Shown: piece by piece, positions 1 through 5,847 of the stretch | How the letters are laid out: every line of letters starts with the position of its first letter | Numbering within the stretch: the first letter of the stretch is position 1 | Assembly (NCBI GenBank): GCA_948571325.1 | Contig: CAOZKB010000012.1 | Location: forward strand, 1-21,057 | Length of the DNA stretch: 21,057 bases | Direction: 5' to 3' | From: an uncultured Candidatus Saccharibacteria bacterium | GTDB taxonomy: Bacteria; Patescibacteriota; Saccharimonadia; Saccharimonadales; Saccharimonadaceae | Translations under genes and position numbers: made by a program | The notes under the pieces: model-generated | What the model was told of the DNA's origin: nothing | Seen by the model: the letters and a program-made list of their open reading frames with translations, nothing else | Databases searched by the model: none

Positions 1-65
1 CAGTTGGCTAGAGCGCGTCTTTGACGTAGACGAGGTCAGAGGTTCAAATCCTCTATCGCCCACCA
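1..65 (+). tRNA. tRNA-Val (GAC), 5' end missing
   Basis: Truncated by the window edge. The anticodon stem CGTCT/AGACG (18-34) encloses a seven-base loop TTGACGT, giving anticodon GAC (valine). The T arm AGAGG-TTCAAAT-CCTCT is intact, followed by the acceptor 3' strand (55-61), discriminator A62 and an encoded CCA (63-65). The acceptor 5' strand and part of the D arm lie outside the window. Confidence 0.93.
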
Positions 66-75
66 CAGTAACTGT

Positions 76-152
76 GGGCCGGTAGCTCAGCTGGTTAGAG
101 CACGGGCCTTTTAAGCCCGGTGTCGAGGGTTCGAGCCCCTCCCGACTCACCA
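76..152 (+). tRNA. tRNA-Lys (TTT)
   Basis: A 77-base cloverleaf. The anticodon stem CGGGC/GCCCG encloses the loop CTTTTAA (anticodon TTT, lysine). The T arm GAGGG-TTCGAGC-CCCTC is perfect and CCA is encoded at 150-152. The acceptor stem has one mismatch (C79 against A145) and one G-T pair, so it is slightly imperfect. The last 21 bases plus the following A recur at 238-259. Confidence 0.93.
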
Positions 153-153
153 A
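132..153 (+). repeat. Direct repeat copy 1: 3' end of tRNA-Lys
   Basis: These 22 bases, covering the 3' half of the T arm, the acceptor strand and CCA of tRNA-Lys, are identical to 238-259. Duplication of a tRNA 3' end is the usual footprint of a tRNA-targeting integrase (attL/attR) but could also be left by decay of a tandem tRNA copy. Confidence 0.85.
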
Positions 154-168
154 ACAAGTTGGTTCGTT

Positions 169-343
169 AAGATTTTGTAGAACAAAATCTTTGTTTCCTT
201 ACGGAAACGGAGGGTTTCTCTTGAATCCAAGGGATAACGAGCCCCTCCCGACTCACCAAGGAATCGAGTAAAGAAAATACTTGTATTTTCTTTCGAGATG
301 ACGCAGGCGAGTGATGATTTTACCATAGTAAAATCAGTTCGCC
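169..343. repeat. Cluster of tight hairpins in the tRNA-Lys/tRNA-Ala spacer
   Basis: The spacer 153-355 holds no gene but several perfect short-loop hairpins: 169-178/182-191 (10 bp, loop AGA), 193-198/203-208 (6 bp, loop TTAC), 209-214/243-248, 270-280/283-293 (11 bp, loop TT) and 315-323/328-336 (9 bp, loop CATA). The last is nested in GGCGA/TCGCC (306-310/339-343). None is followed by a proper T run, so they are not simple terminators. Their function is unknown; they could be RNA-processing structures between tRNAs or copies of a palindromic repeat. Confidence 0.75.
238..259 (+). repeat. Direct repeat copy 2: orphan tRNA-Lys 3' end
   Basis: Exact copy of 132-153 lying 84 bases beyond tRNA-Lys. 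No anticodon arm precedes it. Its CCCTCC (243-248) can pair with GGAGGG at 209-214, so it is drawn into another hairpin. It is a candidate attachment-site remnant, in keeping with the phage fragments after 670. Confidence 0.8.
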
Positions 344-355
344 AAACAAGTACTC

Positions 356-432
356 GGGGCATTAGCTCAGTTGATTAGAGCGCTTCGCTGGCAGCGAAGA
401 GGTCATGAGTTTGAGTCTCATATGCTCCACCA
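356..432 (+). tRNA. tRNA-Ala (GGC)
   Basis: A 77-base cloverleaf. The acceptor GGGGCAT pairs with ATGCTCC (one G-T pair). The anticodon stem CTTCG/CGAAG encloses the loop CTGGCAG, giving anticodon GGC (alanine). The T arm ATGAG-TTTGAGT-CTCAT is perfect and CCA is encoded at 430-432. Confidence 0.94.
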
Positions 433-468
433 GGATTTGAAATTGTTGAGAATATCTTTTGTGATATG

Positions 469-497
469 TTGCGAAAGATATTTTTGTTTGATATAAT
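469..497 (+). promoter_or_regulatory. Extended -10 promoter of the antitoxin gene
   Basis: A -35-like TTGCGA (469-474), a 17-base spacer and a perfect TATAAT (492-497) preceded by TGA (extended -10). Only six bases separate the -10 box from the ATG at 504, so transcription should begin at or next to the start codon, giving a leaderless mRNA. Confidence 0.8.
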
Positions 498-503
498 ATA
501 AAT

Positions 504-668
504 ATGGAAGGCAGAAAAGAAAAAGTAAAACAGGCAATTGCCAACGAAAAATTAGAAGGGCTAAATATTTCTAAAAACACAAGAGAAACTCTTGATGAAT
601 ATATAGCTGGCAAGATCTCTGCAAAAGAAGCAGCTCAGCAAGTATACGATCGCTACGGGGTAAAATAG
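504..668 (+). CDS. VbhA-like antitoxin of a Fic toxin
   Basis: A 54-residue protein, too short for routine gene calling. It has the layout of VbhA-family antitoxins: a charged N-terminal helix, an inhibitory-helix motif (NEKLEG, residues 14-19, followed by LNIS) and a C-terminal YIAGKISAKEA segment ending in YDRYG. In this family the glutamate of the S/TxxxE(G/N) motif blocks the ATP site of the Fic partner. Here the Ser/Thr position is Asn while LEG is kept. Its TAG stop shares the G with a GTG that starts the Fic fragment, the tight coupling typical of vbhA-vbhT pairs. No Shine-Dalgarno sequence is present; the promoter sits directly on the start codon. Since the toxin is destroyed, this is now an orphan antitoxin. 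The family is inferred from motif memory, not from a search. Confidence 0.8.
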   Translation: MEGRKEKVKQAIANEKLEGLNISKNTRETLDEYIAGKISAKEAAQQVYDRYGVK

Positions 669-901
669 TGTCAGAATTCGTCGATCCATACATTGACCCG
701 AAAACTGGCATTTTACGAAATCTAGTTGGAGCGACAACTTATCCAGAACTACGAAAGGCGGAGGGTGATATTGTTACGCTTTCTGAGATTTCTCTAGACG
801 ACATCCCACATACTGTGAATTTAGTTGAATTACAGGAAATCCATAAAAGGTTATTTAGTAAAATCTATGACTGGGCGGGAGAGGGCGCTCCAGGCATATG
901 A
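668..901 (+). pseudogene. Fic (AMP-transferase) toxin, N-terminal fragment
   Basis: GTG start overlapping the antitoxin stop. The first 72 residues are clearly Fic-like: FVDPYIDPKTGILRN, then TYPELRKAE and the helix LQEIHKRLFSKIYDWAGE, which in intact proteins precedes the catalytic region. Immediately after WAGE the frame ends (GAPGI, stop) and the catalytic motif HPFxxGNGR is absent, so AMP transfer to target proteins is impossible. The neighbouring frame after about 880 is phage-tail-like, so the toxin was cut by a deletion or recombination at 875-890, a GGCGGGAGAGGGCG-like stretch. Intact Fic proteins of this kind are usually about 200 residues or more. Confidence 0.85.
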
Positions 902-1262
902 ACGACGGAAGTCGGGTGATACTTCGTACCGTAAAGACCTGAAAATACCGCCGGAAGTATACCTAATAGCTGAACTAGGATATTACTACGGCTGGGGTGC
1001 GATAGAAGCGGCGAAGAGGGGGCATGTAGAGAGCTTTGAGACCGTCAATAAAAACGGAGAACGTATAGAAAAACGCACTAAAATTGCCCTTACCATGGAA
1101 GAAATTGCCATACTAGTGGAAGCGGCACATAAGATTTGGTATGGGAAGATCGTAGACCAGGCCAGAGGCATGCAAATCGCCACTGGCAGCGTAATGTCGA
1201 AACACCCAAATGCAACTTTTAATCAGGGTATTAAACCATTCGAGAAGAGGGCGAGGGTATGA
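867..1262 (+). pseudogene. Phage tail-region protein, N-terminally truncated
   Basis: Open frame with real protein character from about 880 (after RALQAYERR) to the TGA at 1260: about 127 residues with a YYYGWGAIEAAKRG helix, a lysine/glutamate segment and a C-terminal helix LTMEEIAILVEAAHKIWYGK. It lies just upstream of a tape-measure fragment, where tailed phages keep small tail-assembly or minor tail proteins, so that class is likely. I do not recognise the exact family. The ATG at 867 lies inside Fic coding sequence in another frame, so the true 5' end is lost in the deletion. It is one of very few frames here ending in TGA. Confidence 0.5.
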
Positions 1263-1289
1263 ATCATACTACACGGATAGTGGCCGCAG

Positions 1290-1487
1290 CTAGTTCTTGT
1301 TTTTTACATTCACCTTATTCTTATGCTGCTTGTACAGCCAGAAAGGTAACCAAAAAGGGGAGAGCACAATGATTAAATACCACTTTAGAATTATCCAGAT
1401 TAACCATATCGGTCCCCAAAGCGGGATAGTCAAGTATTTCACAGCTTTATACTCAGCTCCATCCAGTGGCGATGTAAAAACTATCAT
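1290..1487 (-). CDS. Small leaderless membrane protein
   Basis: A 65-residue protein with two hydrophobic, tryptophan-rich segments (residues about 17-36 and 37-52, with a WLIWIILKWYLIIVL core) and a lysine/asparagine-rich tail (YKQHKNK), typical of a small double-spanning inner-membrane protein. What makes it credible is the upstream sequence: a perfect extended -10 (TGG-TATAAT, complement of 1494-1502) ends six bases before the ATG, the same leaderless arrangement seen for sbcB, pheS and the antitoxin. It lies opposite to, and inside, the phage fragments. Function unknown. Two short plus-strand frames overlap it and one of the sets must be spurious; I favour this one because of its promoter. 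Confidence 0.5.
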   Translation of the reverse strand: MIVFTSPLDGAEYKAVKYLTIPLWGPIWLIWIILKWYLIIVLSPFWLPFWLYKQHKNKVNVKNKN

Positions 1488-1493
1488 ACACTC

Positions 1494-1502
1494 ATTATAC
1501 CA
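1494..1502 (-). promoter_or_regulatory. Extended -10 of the small membrane protein gene
   Basis: On the minus strand TGG-TATAAT, followed after six bases (GAGTGT) by ATG. No convincing -35 element is visible at 17 bases. Confidence 0.6.
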
Positions 1503-1520
1503 TAATTGGAAGAATATTTC

Positions 1521-1890
1521 ATGGCAGAAATAGGAACGGTAACATATAAAGTTAGTCTAGATACAAGTGACTTGAAAAATCAACTCAATAAAGTTGATCA
1601 GACAATTAAGTCGACTACGGAAAAAACATCAGACAATGTGGCGAAGCATCTAGATGAAATACCGAAATCTGTAAATAAGACCGCAAAAAAATACATCCAC
1701 TATTTTGACTTCCGTGTTGGGCTCAGTAATAGAAAGAGCTTACAACAAAATAGCAGATAGTATTACTAATTCTCTCGACGGTGCTATTAATAGGGTTGAT
1801 GCTCTAAGCAACTTTCCAAAGGTAATGCAATCTTTGGGATATTCCGCAGATGAGGCAGGGTCGTCTATTAGCATTATTTTATATCCTTAA
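1521..1890 (+). pseudogene. Phage tail tape-measure protein, N-terminal remnant with frameshift
   Basis: The ATG at 1521 opens MAEIGTVTYKVSLDTSDLKN, the usual N-terminus of tape-measure proteins of phages of Firmicutes, followed by a helical Lys/Thr-rich stretch. Around 1690-1710 the frame slips; the other frame then gives LGSVIERAYNKIADSI and VDALSNFPKVMQSLGYSADE, the conserved segment that follows in the family. It ends at a TAA (1888-1890). Tape-measure proteins have many hundreds of residues, so only about the first 120 remain. In an intact phage this protein sets tail length. Confidence 0.8.
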
Positions 1891-1917
1891 TTATAGCATA
1901 GAATTGGGAGGTTTTTA

Positions 1918-2007
1918 ATGGCTAAGTCAGAACAAGCCGGTTCTGCAATATGCGCTATGTCTGTAACTCTCTATCTATGCGATTTACTAAAACCGCATGA
2001 GCGATGA
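1918..2007 (+). CDS. Very short ORF at the end of the phage remnant
   Basis: A 29-residue frame (MAKSEQAGSA...) with a good GGGAGG ribosome site seven bases ahead of its ATG and a TGA stop. It resembles nothing I know and may be the start of a deleted phage gene rather than a functional peptide. Confidence 0.2.
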   Translation: MAKSEQAGSAICAMSVTLYLCDLLKPHER

Positions 2008-2013
2008 ACCTGA

Positions 2014-2049
2014 CAAAAATTACCTCCCCAGCCTTTCGTCTAGGGAGGT
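2014..2049 (-). terminator. Rho-independent terminator of the surface-protein operon
   Basis: On the minus strand, stem ACCTCCC (2043-2049) pairs with GGGAGGT (2022-2028) around a 14-base loop and is followed by AATTTTTG. It lies 43 bases beyond the stop codon of the VPNTG protein gene. Confidence 0.75.
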
Positions 2050-2092
2050 GGTTAAAGTTAATATTTTGTGTTTTGTGTGCTGCGACCAAAGA

Positions 2093-3007
2093 TTAGCGGC
2101 GGTTCTTGCGACAGATGAGGTAGATAGCGAAGCCAGCTACTGCGCCAAAGGCGATTAGGCCAGTGAGCAGATAGTCTAGACGGGAAATGTTTAAATTCTC
2201 AAGCATCGAACCAGTATTAGGCACCTCTGGAGTGTTACCTCTGAGTTTATAAGTAAATGGTACAGTGTCAATAGAGAGGATTACATCATTTTCATCGTAA
2301 GTTACCACAACAGCGCGGTAATCTCCCTCTGGCACACCATATTCTTTGAATGGCAAGTCGATAAGTAATTCACCAGTTTCGGGGTCAATAGCGCTTTTGT
2401 CAACGATGATTGGATGCTCCACGCCATTTTCGTCAACGAAAACGGGATTGTTATCCTTGTCGTAAACCTGGACTTGAATTTTGTCGACCTTTTCGTTTAC
2501 TTCGGCTTTTAGTTGCGGATCCTCATTATCATTCAGACCATTGTAGTAAACGTTGATAGCGCGATAAGCGAAAGCAACAGTATCCTCACGCTGAGCACCA
2601 TTATTGCCATAAGCAACGCTAGTGAGGCGATAATTATTAAACCCGCCATAGCCGTCTAGGTTTACCGTGAAGGTATTAACGCCGGAATTTTCCGTTGGTG
2701 TGAACGAGCCAACCGGCACGCGTACTTCTTGACCATCGGCATTGCTGTAAGTTAAGAAATATTCGATTTTGCTAGCTTGACTATAGCTACTACTAATTTC
2801 TAGGTCCGGCTTAACTACGATGTCGCCATCACGCGGGGCATTGATGCGGTTATTCATATTAGGCTCGCCGACCACAACCTGCACATCAACGTTCCCTTCC
2901 TCAGCGGCCGAAGCCTCAGGAGATGGTAAACCGTATGCCACAAGTGTTAGCAGAGCAACCAGAGCTAAGCCAACCATACCCAAAAAATGTTTTTTCGTTT
3001 TTTGCAT
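2093..3007 (-). CDS. Secreted surface protein with C-terminal sortase signal (VPNTG)
   Basis: A 304-residue secreted protein. Residues 1-35 form a signal peptide (KTKKH, hydrophobic core, cleavage near ASA-AEE). The mature part reads as two beta-rich domains (about 40-150 and 155-255) with many Asp/Asn and aromatic strands, like immunoglobulin-type adhesin modules. The C-terminus has VPNTGS (LPxTG-like with Val for Leu), a hydrophobic helix of about 20 residues and CRKNRR, the full tripartite sorting signal. It would be linked to the cell wall by a sortase, which is not in this window. It is the last gene of the C-B-A operon, 108 bases after the third DUF916-like gene, with a weak AGGAT ribosome site. 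In lactobacillus csc clusters a short LPxTG protein holds the same position. Confidence 0.85.
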   Translation of the reverse strand: MQKTKKHFLGMVGLALVALLTLVAYGLPSPEASAAEEGNVDVQVVVGEPNMNNRINAPRDGDIVVKPDLEISSSYSQASKIEYFLTYSNADGQEVRVPVGSFTPTENSGVNTFTVNLDGYGGFNNYRLTSVAYGNNGAQREDTVAFAYRAINVYYNGLNDNEDPQLKAEVNEKVDKIQVQVYDKDNNPVFVDENGVEHPIIVDKSAIDPETGELLIDLPFKEYGVPEGDYRAVVVTYDENDVILSIDTVPFTYKLRGNTPEVPNTGSMLENLNISRLDYLLTGLIAFGAVAGFAIYLICRKNRR

Positions 3008-3049
3008 ATCCTACACTCTTTCTTATTATTTTTTATTTTGAATTCGCAT

Positions 3050-3096
3050 GAGCTCCGTCTCGCAGAATACCGCTCGCAACAGTATTACGGAAACTC
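3050..3096. repeat. Imperfect hairpin between two surface genes
   Basis: GAG...CCGT (3050-3058) pairs with ACGG...CTC (3087-3096), and AATAC (3066-3070) with GTATT (3082-3086). CTCGCA occurs both in the bulge (3059-3064) and in the loop (3073-3078). No T run follows on the minus strand, so it is not a standard terminator. It could be an RNA-processing or stability element between the two cistrons. Confidence 0.45.
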
Positions 3097-3115
3097 GACG
3101 CAAACTCAAATTACT

Positions 3116-4114
3116 TTAAACAAGTAGTCGCGATTTGCGTTCTTTGCGCTTTCTGATTATGATTATAATCCAGATAATTACGACTGTCAACAATAAAATT
3201 AACAAAAGCATAATTGGAATCGGCATAATCACCACAATGTGCGTTTCGGAAGTTTCGGCGTTAGCTGCAGTGACTTTAAACTCTACTTGGAAGATACCAA
3301 GGTATGGGGTGTTATCCCAATCAACGTCAACATTATATTCAATCCCTGGATACGTAGCAATCTCGCCAGAACGCTCATCCAAAACTTTACCAAAGAATGT
3401 CTTAGCTGTGTAGCTATAATGAGTAGTAAAGTCGGTATTACCAGTATTTTTAACGGTAGCATGAGCGGTAAGATTACCGCCGAGTGAAAAACGTTCGAAA
3501 CTGTAATCATTAATTTCGGCAGTTTGGCGAGTATCACCAATTGAACGGCCAGCAATCACGGTTGCGGCACGAGCTACAGTGTTGATACCGGTACCACTAG
3601 TACTACCACCGCCAACTACTTCCGCCCAGACTGCGGCCTGCTGCATTCCACCGGGGACGTCCTCTGGCACAGTAACTCGAAACGGAATTTTAATAGACTC
3701 GTCCGGCTTGAGTTCGTAATAAACCTCTTCGGCATATTTACCCTTACCATCATCAAAAGTTACCCAGCGAGCGATTTGCGTATAAGTCGAATCAGAATCG
3801 GTGAAGCTGACTTCATTGTTTGCACCGGTGACTGAATGTGGCGTAACATACATACGAAAGCGGAAGGATTCTGTGCCGATATTCTTTACTTCAATATAAC
3901 AGCCATATTCCGAGCCAGTAGTACAACGACGCGAATCACCATCGAGAACATCGCCTCCTTGCATAGTTACAGTAATAGCAGCTGGAGAGACCTGAATCCA
4001 CTTAGCTGGAGTAGCATTCTCCTCTTCGCCCTCAGCGTAGGCGGCAGTAGGCGCCAGAACGGCGCCTAGCAACATAGCTGCGACAGCGAATAAGTTGATA
4101 AAAGTTTTTTTCAT
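3116..4114 (-). CDS. DUF916-like membrane-anchored surface protein, divergent copy
   Basis: A 332-residue protein: signal peptide 1-27 (cleavage near AYA-EGE), two beta-sandwich-like domains, and one strong transmembrane helix near 300-322 followed by RKRKERKSR, so the body is outside and the tail in the cytoplasm. Family motifs shared with the other two copies are VKNIGTESFRFR, PDESIKIPFRVTVPEDVPGG and KNTGNTDF. In the DUF916 (WxLIP peptidoglycan-binding) family these domains bind the wall and WxL proteins. This copy differs by a cysteine pair (RRCTTGSEYGCY, near 64-72), a possible disulfide, and by a glycine/serine linker (GGGSTSGTG). It starts 9 bases after the stop of the preceding gene, with AGGAG as ribosome site, so the two are co-transcribed. 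Confidence 0.8.
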   Translation of the reverse strand: MKKTFINLFAVAAMLLGAVLAPTAAYAEGEEENATPAKWIQVSPAAITVTMQGGDVLDGDSRRCTTGSEYGCYIEVKNIGTESFRFRMYVTPHSVTGANNEVSFTDSDSTYTQIARWVTFDDGKGKYAEEVYYELKPDESIKIPFRVTVPEDVPGGMQQAAVWAEVVGGGSTSGTGINTVARAATVIAGRSIGDTRQTAEINDYSFERFSLGGNLTAHATVKNTGNTDFTTHYSYTAKTFFGKVLDERSGEIATYPGIEYNVDVDWDNTPYLGIFQVEFKVTAANAETSETHIVVIMPIPIMLLLILLLTVVIIWIIIIIRKRKERKSRLLV

Positions 4115-4123
4115 GATTTTCTC

Positions 4124-5056
4124 CTATTTGTTGCGTGTGCGCACGCGGTTAACAATCCAAAATACGGCCGCAAAGATGATCAAGAGAATGATAAACAAGA
4201 ACCAAATTGGGCAAAGGAAAACGATTTTTTCAGTCACAGACTCTTGGTCAAGAATCGATACAGTTTGCTTAACTCGGAAAATACCAAGTGTTGGTGCTCC
4301 TTCCCAAATTTGAGTATTAAAACGACTAGTATCTGGGAGTACAGTTGCGGTAGTTGGATTTTCCTCGTTAGTATAAACCTCTTCGTCGCCAAATAACCCA
4401 AAGACCTGCAAAACATAATTAGCCTCGGCATGTACATTCCCTGTATTTTCAACTACGGATGAAGCTGTGATGGTAGGGTTGAATGAGATAGTAGGAATTT
4501 TATTATCACTAATCTTAGCACTTTTGATTGTGTTCCCCTCGATCTGTGAATAGATGACGAAGCCGATTTGTTTGGCAACTTCAACATTGGAACTTTCGGA
4601 ATCAGCATCAGAGTTTACCATCTGAATCAGAATTGCGGCGTATTGACCGCCAGAAGGGGCATCGGCAGGAACTTTGATGGAATAATGGACAATAGCCTCT
4701 TCGCCTGGTGCAACCGTGCCGGTTTCGGGCGTAATCGTTAGCCATTTGGCCATATAGCTGTAATTACTATCGGTTTCAAAATCCGGCGTATATTTATTGT
4801 CGGCAGTGTTGACAGTATACGACGCGGCAACTGCCTTATAATCAAATTCTTTAGTACCAGCATTTTGGACTTTTAGCTCACCAGAGTAGGCTTTGCCCGG
4901 TGTAAGCTCACCAATTTCAGCCTTGGCCGGCGTGATACGCATTCGATAAGTATCGCCTTCTTCGGCCGCTGCCATTCCGCAAAAACTGCTTAACGTTAAT
5001 ATTGTTGACAAAATAAGTGCACTAAACACTCTACGAAAAGTTCTTAGAACTTTCAT
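4124..5056 (-). CDS. DUF916-like membrane-anchored surface protein
   Basis: A 310-residue protein: signal peptide 1-31, an N-terminal domain opening with MRITPAKAEIGELTPGK and holding VQNAGTKEFDY, a second domain with APGEEAIVHYSIKVPADAP then GGQYAAILI, and a C-terminal domain (NTGNVHAEANYVLQVF, DEEVYTNEE, LGIFRVKQTV) that runs into a transmembrane helix (about 282-302) and a short basic tail. This is the plan of DUF916-type proteins (PF06030 group), which in Gram-positives tether WxL proteins to peptidoglycan. The last 110 residues are strikingly like those of the copy at 6020-6958. It is the first gene of a three-gene operon with its own promoter (5085-5113) and an AAGGAGG ribosome site. 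The family is assigned from motif pattern. Confidence 0.82.
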   Translation of the reverse strand: MKVLRTFRRVFSALILSTILTLSSFCGMAAAEEGDTYRMRITPAKAEIGELTPGKAYSGELKVQNAGTKEFDYKAVAASYTVNTADNKYTPDFETDSNYSYMAKWLTITPETGTVAPGEEAIVHYSIKVPADAPSGGQYAAILIQMVNSDADSESSNVEVAKQIGFVIYSQIEGNTIKSAKISDNKIPTISFNPTITASSVVENTGNVHAEANYVLQVFGLFGDEEVYTNEENPTTATVLPDTSRFNTQIWEGAPTLGIFRVKQTVSILDQESVTEKIVFLCPIWFLFIILLIIFAAVFWIVNRVRTRNK

Positions 5057-5084
5057 TTACCTCCTTCACTTCAATCTAATGTTA

Positions 5085-5113
5085 ATTATATAGCAGAGAA
5101 GAGAGAAGCGCAA
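5085..5113 (-). promoter_or_regulatory. Promoter of the three-gene surface operon
   Basis: Minus strand: TTGCGC (complement of 5108-5113), a pyrimidine-rich 17-base spacer, TATAAT (complement of 5085-5090). The 5' UTR would be about 22 bases and includes the AAGGAGG site. Confidence 0.75.
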
Positions 5114-5142
5114 GAGGTTTTCTCACAGAGATTAGTACTACG

Positions 5143-5172
5143 AAAAAACACCCCCGGAGTGGAGGTGTTTTT
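5143..5172 (-). terminator. Terminator after the smaller WxL-like gene
   Basis: Stem AAAAACACC (5144-5152) with GGTGTTTTT (5164-5172). On the minus strand it ends in a run of T and lies 18 bases beyond the stop codon. It could also work on the other strand. Confidence 0.85.
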
Positions 5173-5189
5173 GGGTAGCTAAAGCCTAA

Positions 5190-5726
5190 TTAGTTAGCAG
5201 TAGCAGTCAAGGTGACGGAACCAGTGTAGGTACCAGCAGCTTGGTTTGGCGCCACGGAGACGGCAAAATTGAGATCGTACGTGTCACCTGCTTGGGCAGA
5301 AACCGCAGATGTGTTGGCAAATGACTGCGCAGTGGTACTGGCGGCTACGTAGTCGGTAATCGAGCCAATCTTATAGCCCCAAGCGGAAGTGCCATTCGCT
5401 GGAATAGCGCTTGCGCCAGTGGATGGGATAGCATCTGTATCGCCAGAGAGCAATCGTGGTTGATCAGCTTTAATCGTAGCGTTATAACCGGCTTCGTTGT
5501 TGGTATGAACTGTGATCACAGTGCCACCTTCAGCCATTTTAGAGCTAGTAGCTTCGCCAAGATCAACGGTAGTTTCCTTAGCGGTAATCTCAATTGACTG
5601 ACCGACCTCAACAGTGAGGTTAACTGTTTCAGTATCCTCGAGGGCATATGAACTTAGTGGCATTGCAGCAACGCCAAGACCAGCGACCACACCCAAGGCA
5701 GCGATGGTTTTTGTCATTTTGGACAT
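5190..5726 (-). CDS. Small secreted WxL-like surface protein (copy 1)
   Basis: A 178-residue protein with a signal peptide (MSKMTKTIAALGVVAGLGVA, cleavage near SYA-LED) and a single all-beta domain. Hallmarks shared with the copy at 7058-7717 are the almost identical signal peptide, a central SAWGYK motif, a repetitive Ser/Thr/Ala middle, and the C-terminal strand pair QAAGTYTGSVTLTATAN. The position and overall pattern match WxL-domain proteins, which bind the wall without a membrane anchor and form complexes with DUF916 partners, but no textbook WxL tripeptide is present, so 'WxL-like' is the safe name. A monocistronic unit: own consensus-like promoter (5769-5797) and terminator (5143-5172). 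The start at 5726 is preceded by a weak AAAGG; Met4 is an alternative. Confidence 0.75.
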   Translation of the reverse strand: MSKMTKTIAALGVVAGLGVAAMPLSSYALEDTETVNLTVEVGQSIEITAKETTVDLGEATSSKMAEGGTVITVHTNNEAGYNATIKADQPRLLSGDTDAIPSTGASAIPANGTSAWGYKIGSITDYVAASTTAQSFANTSAVSAQAGDTYDLNFAVSVAPNQAAGTYTGSVTLTATAN

Positions 5727-5768
5727 ATTTTTACCTTTCGTTTTTATTTATGACCTTTTGTACTTTTT

Positions 5769-5797
5769 ATTATACATAAGTGATTTGGCTGGGTCAA
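5769..5797 (-). promoter_or_regulatory. Promoter of WxL-like copy 1
   Basis: Minus strand: TTGACC (complement of 5792-5797), a 17-base spacer, perfect TATAAT (complement of 5769-5774). The predicted start is about 36 bases ahead of the ATG. Confidence 0.88.
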
Positions 5798-5847
5798 GAC
5801 TTTTTTACAAGATTTTTTAGAATTTTCGCAAAAAGGAAGCTTGCGTT

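Noticed and set aside
153..355. CRISPR-like array.
   Set aside because: The hairpins differ in sequence and spacing; there are no identical repeats with regular spacers.
1..432. Group I intron or tmRNA in the tRNA cluster.
   Set aside because: The tRNA anticodon loops are uninterrupted and no tag-peptide frame or conserved tmRNA ends were seen.
1259..1533. Two short plus-strand ORFs (37 and 54 codons) chained by ATGA overlaps between the phage fragments.
   Set aside because: The overlaps look like an operon but the products have no protein-family character, and the same DNA carries a minus-strand frame with a proper promoter.
1705..1890. Separate gene at 1705-1890.
   Set aside because: It is the continuation of the tape-measure protein after a frameshift, so I merged it with 1521-1760.
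2820..3487. Several plus-strand frames inside the surface locus.
   Set aside because: They are antisense shadows of clear minus-strand genes with signal peptides and anchors.
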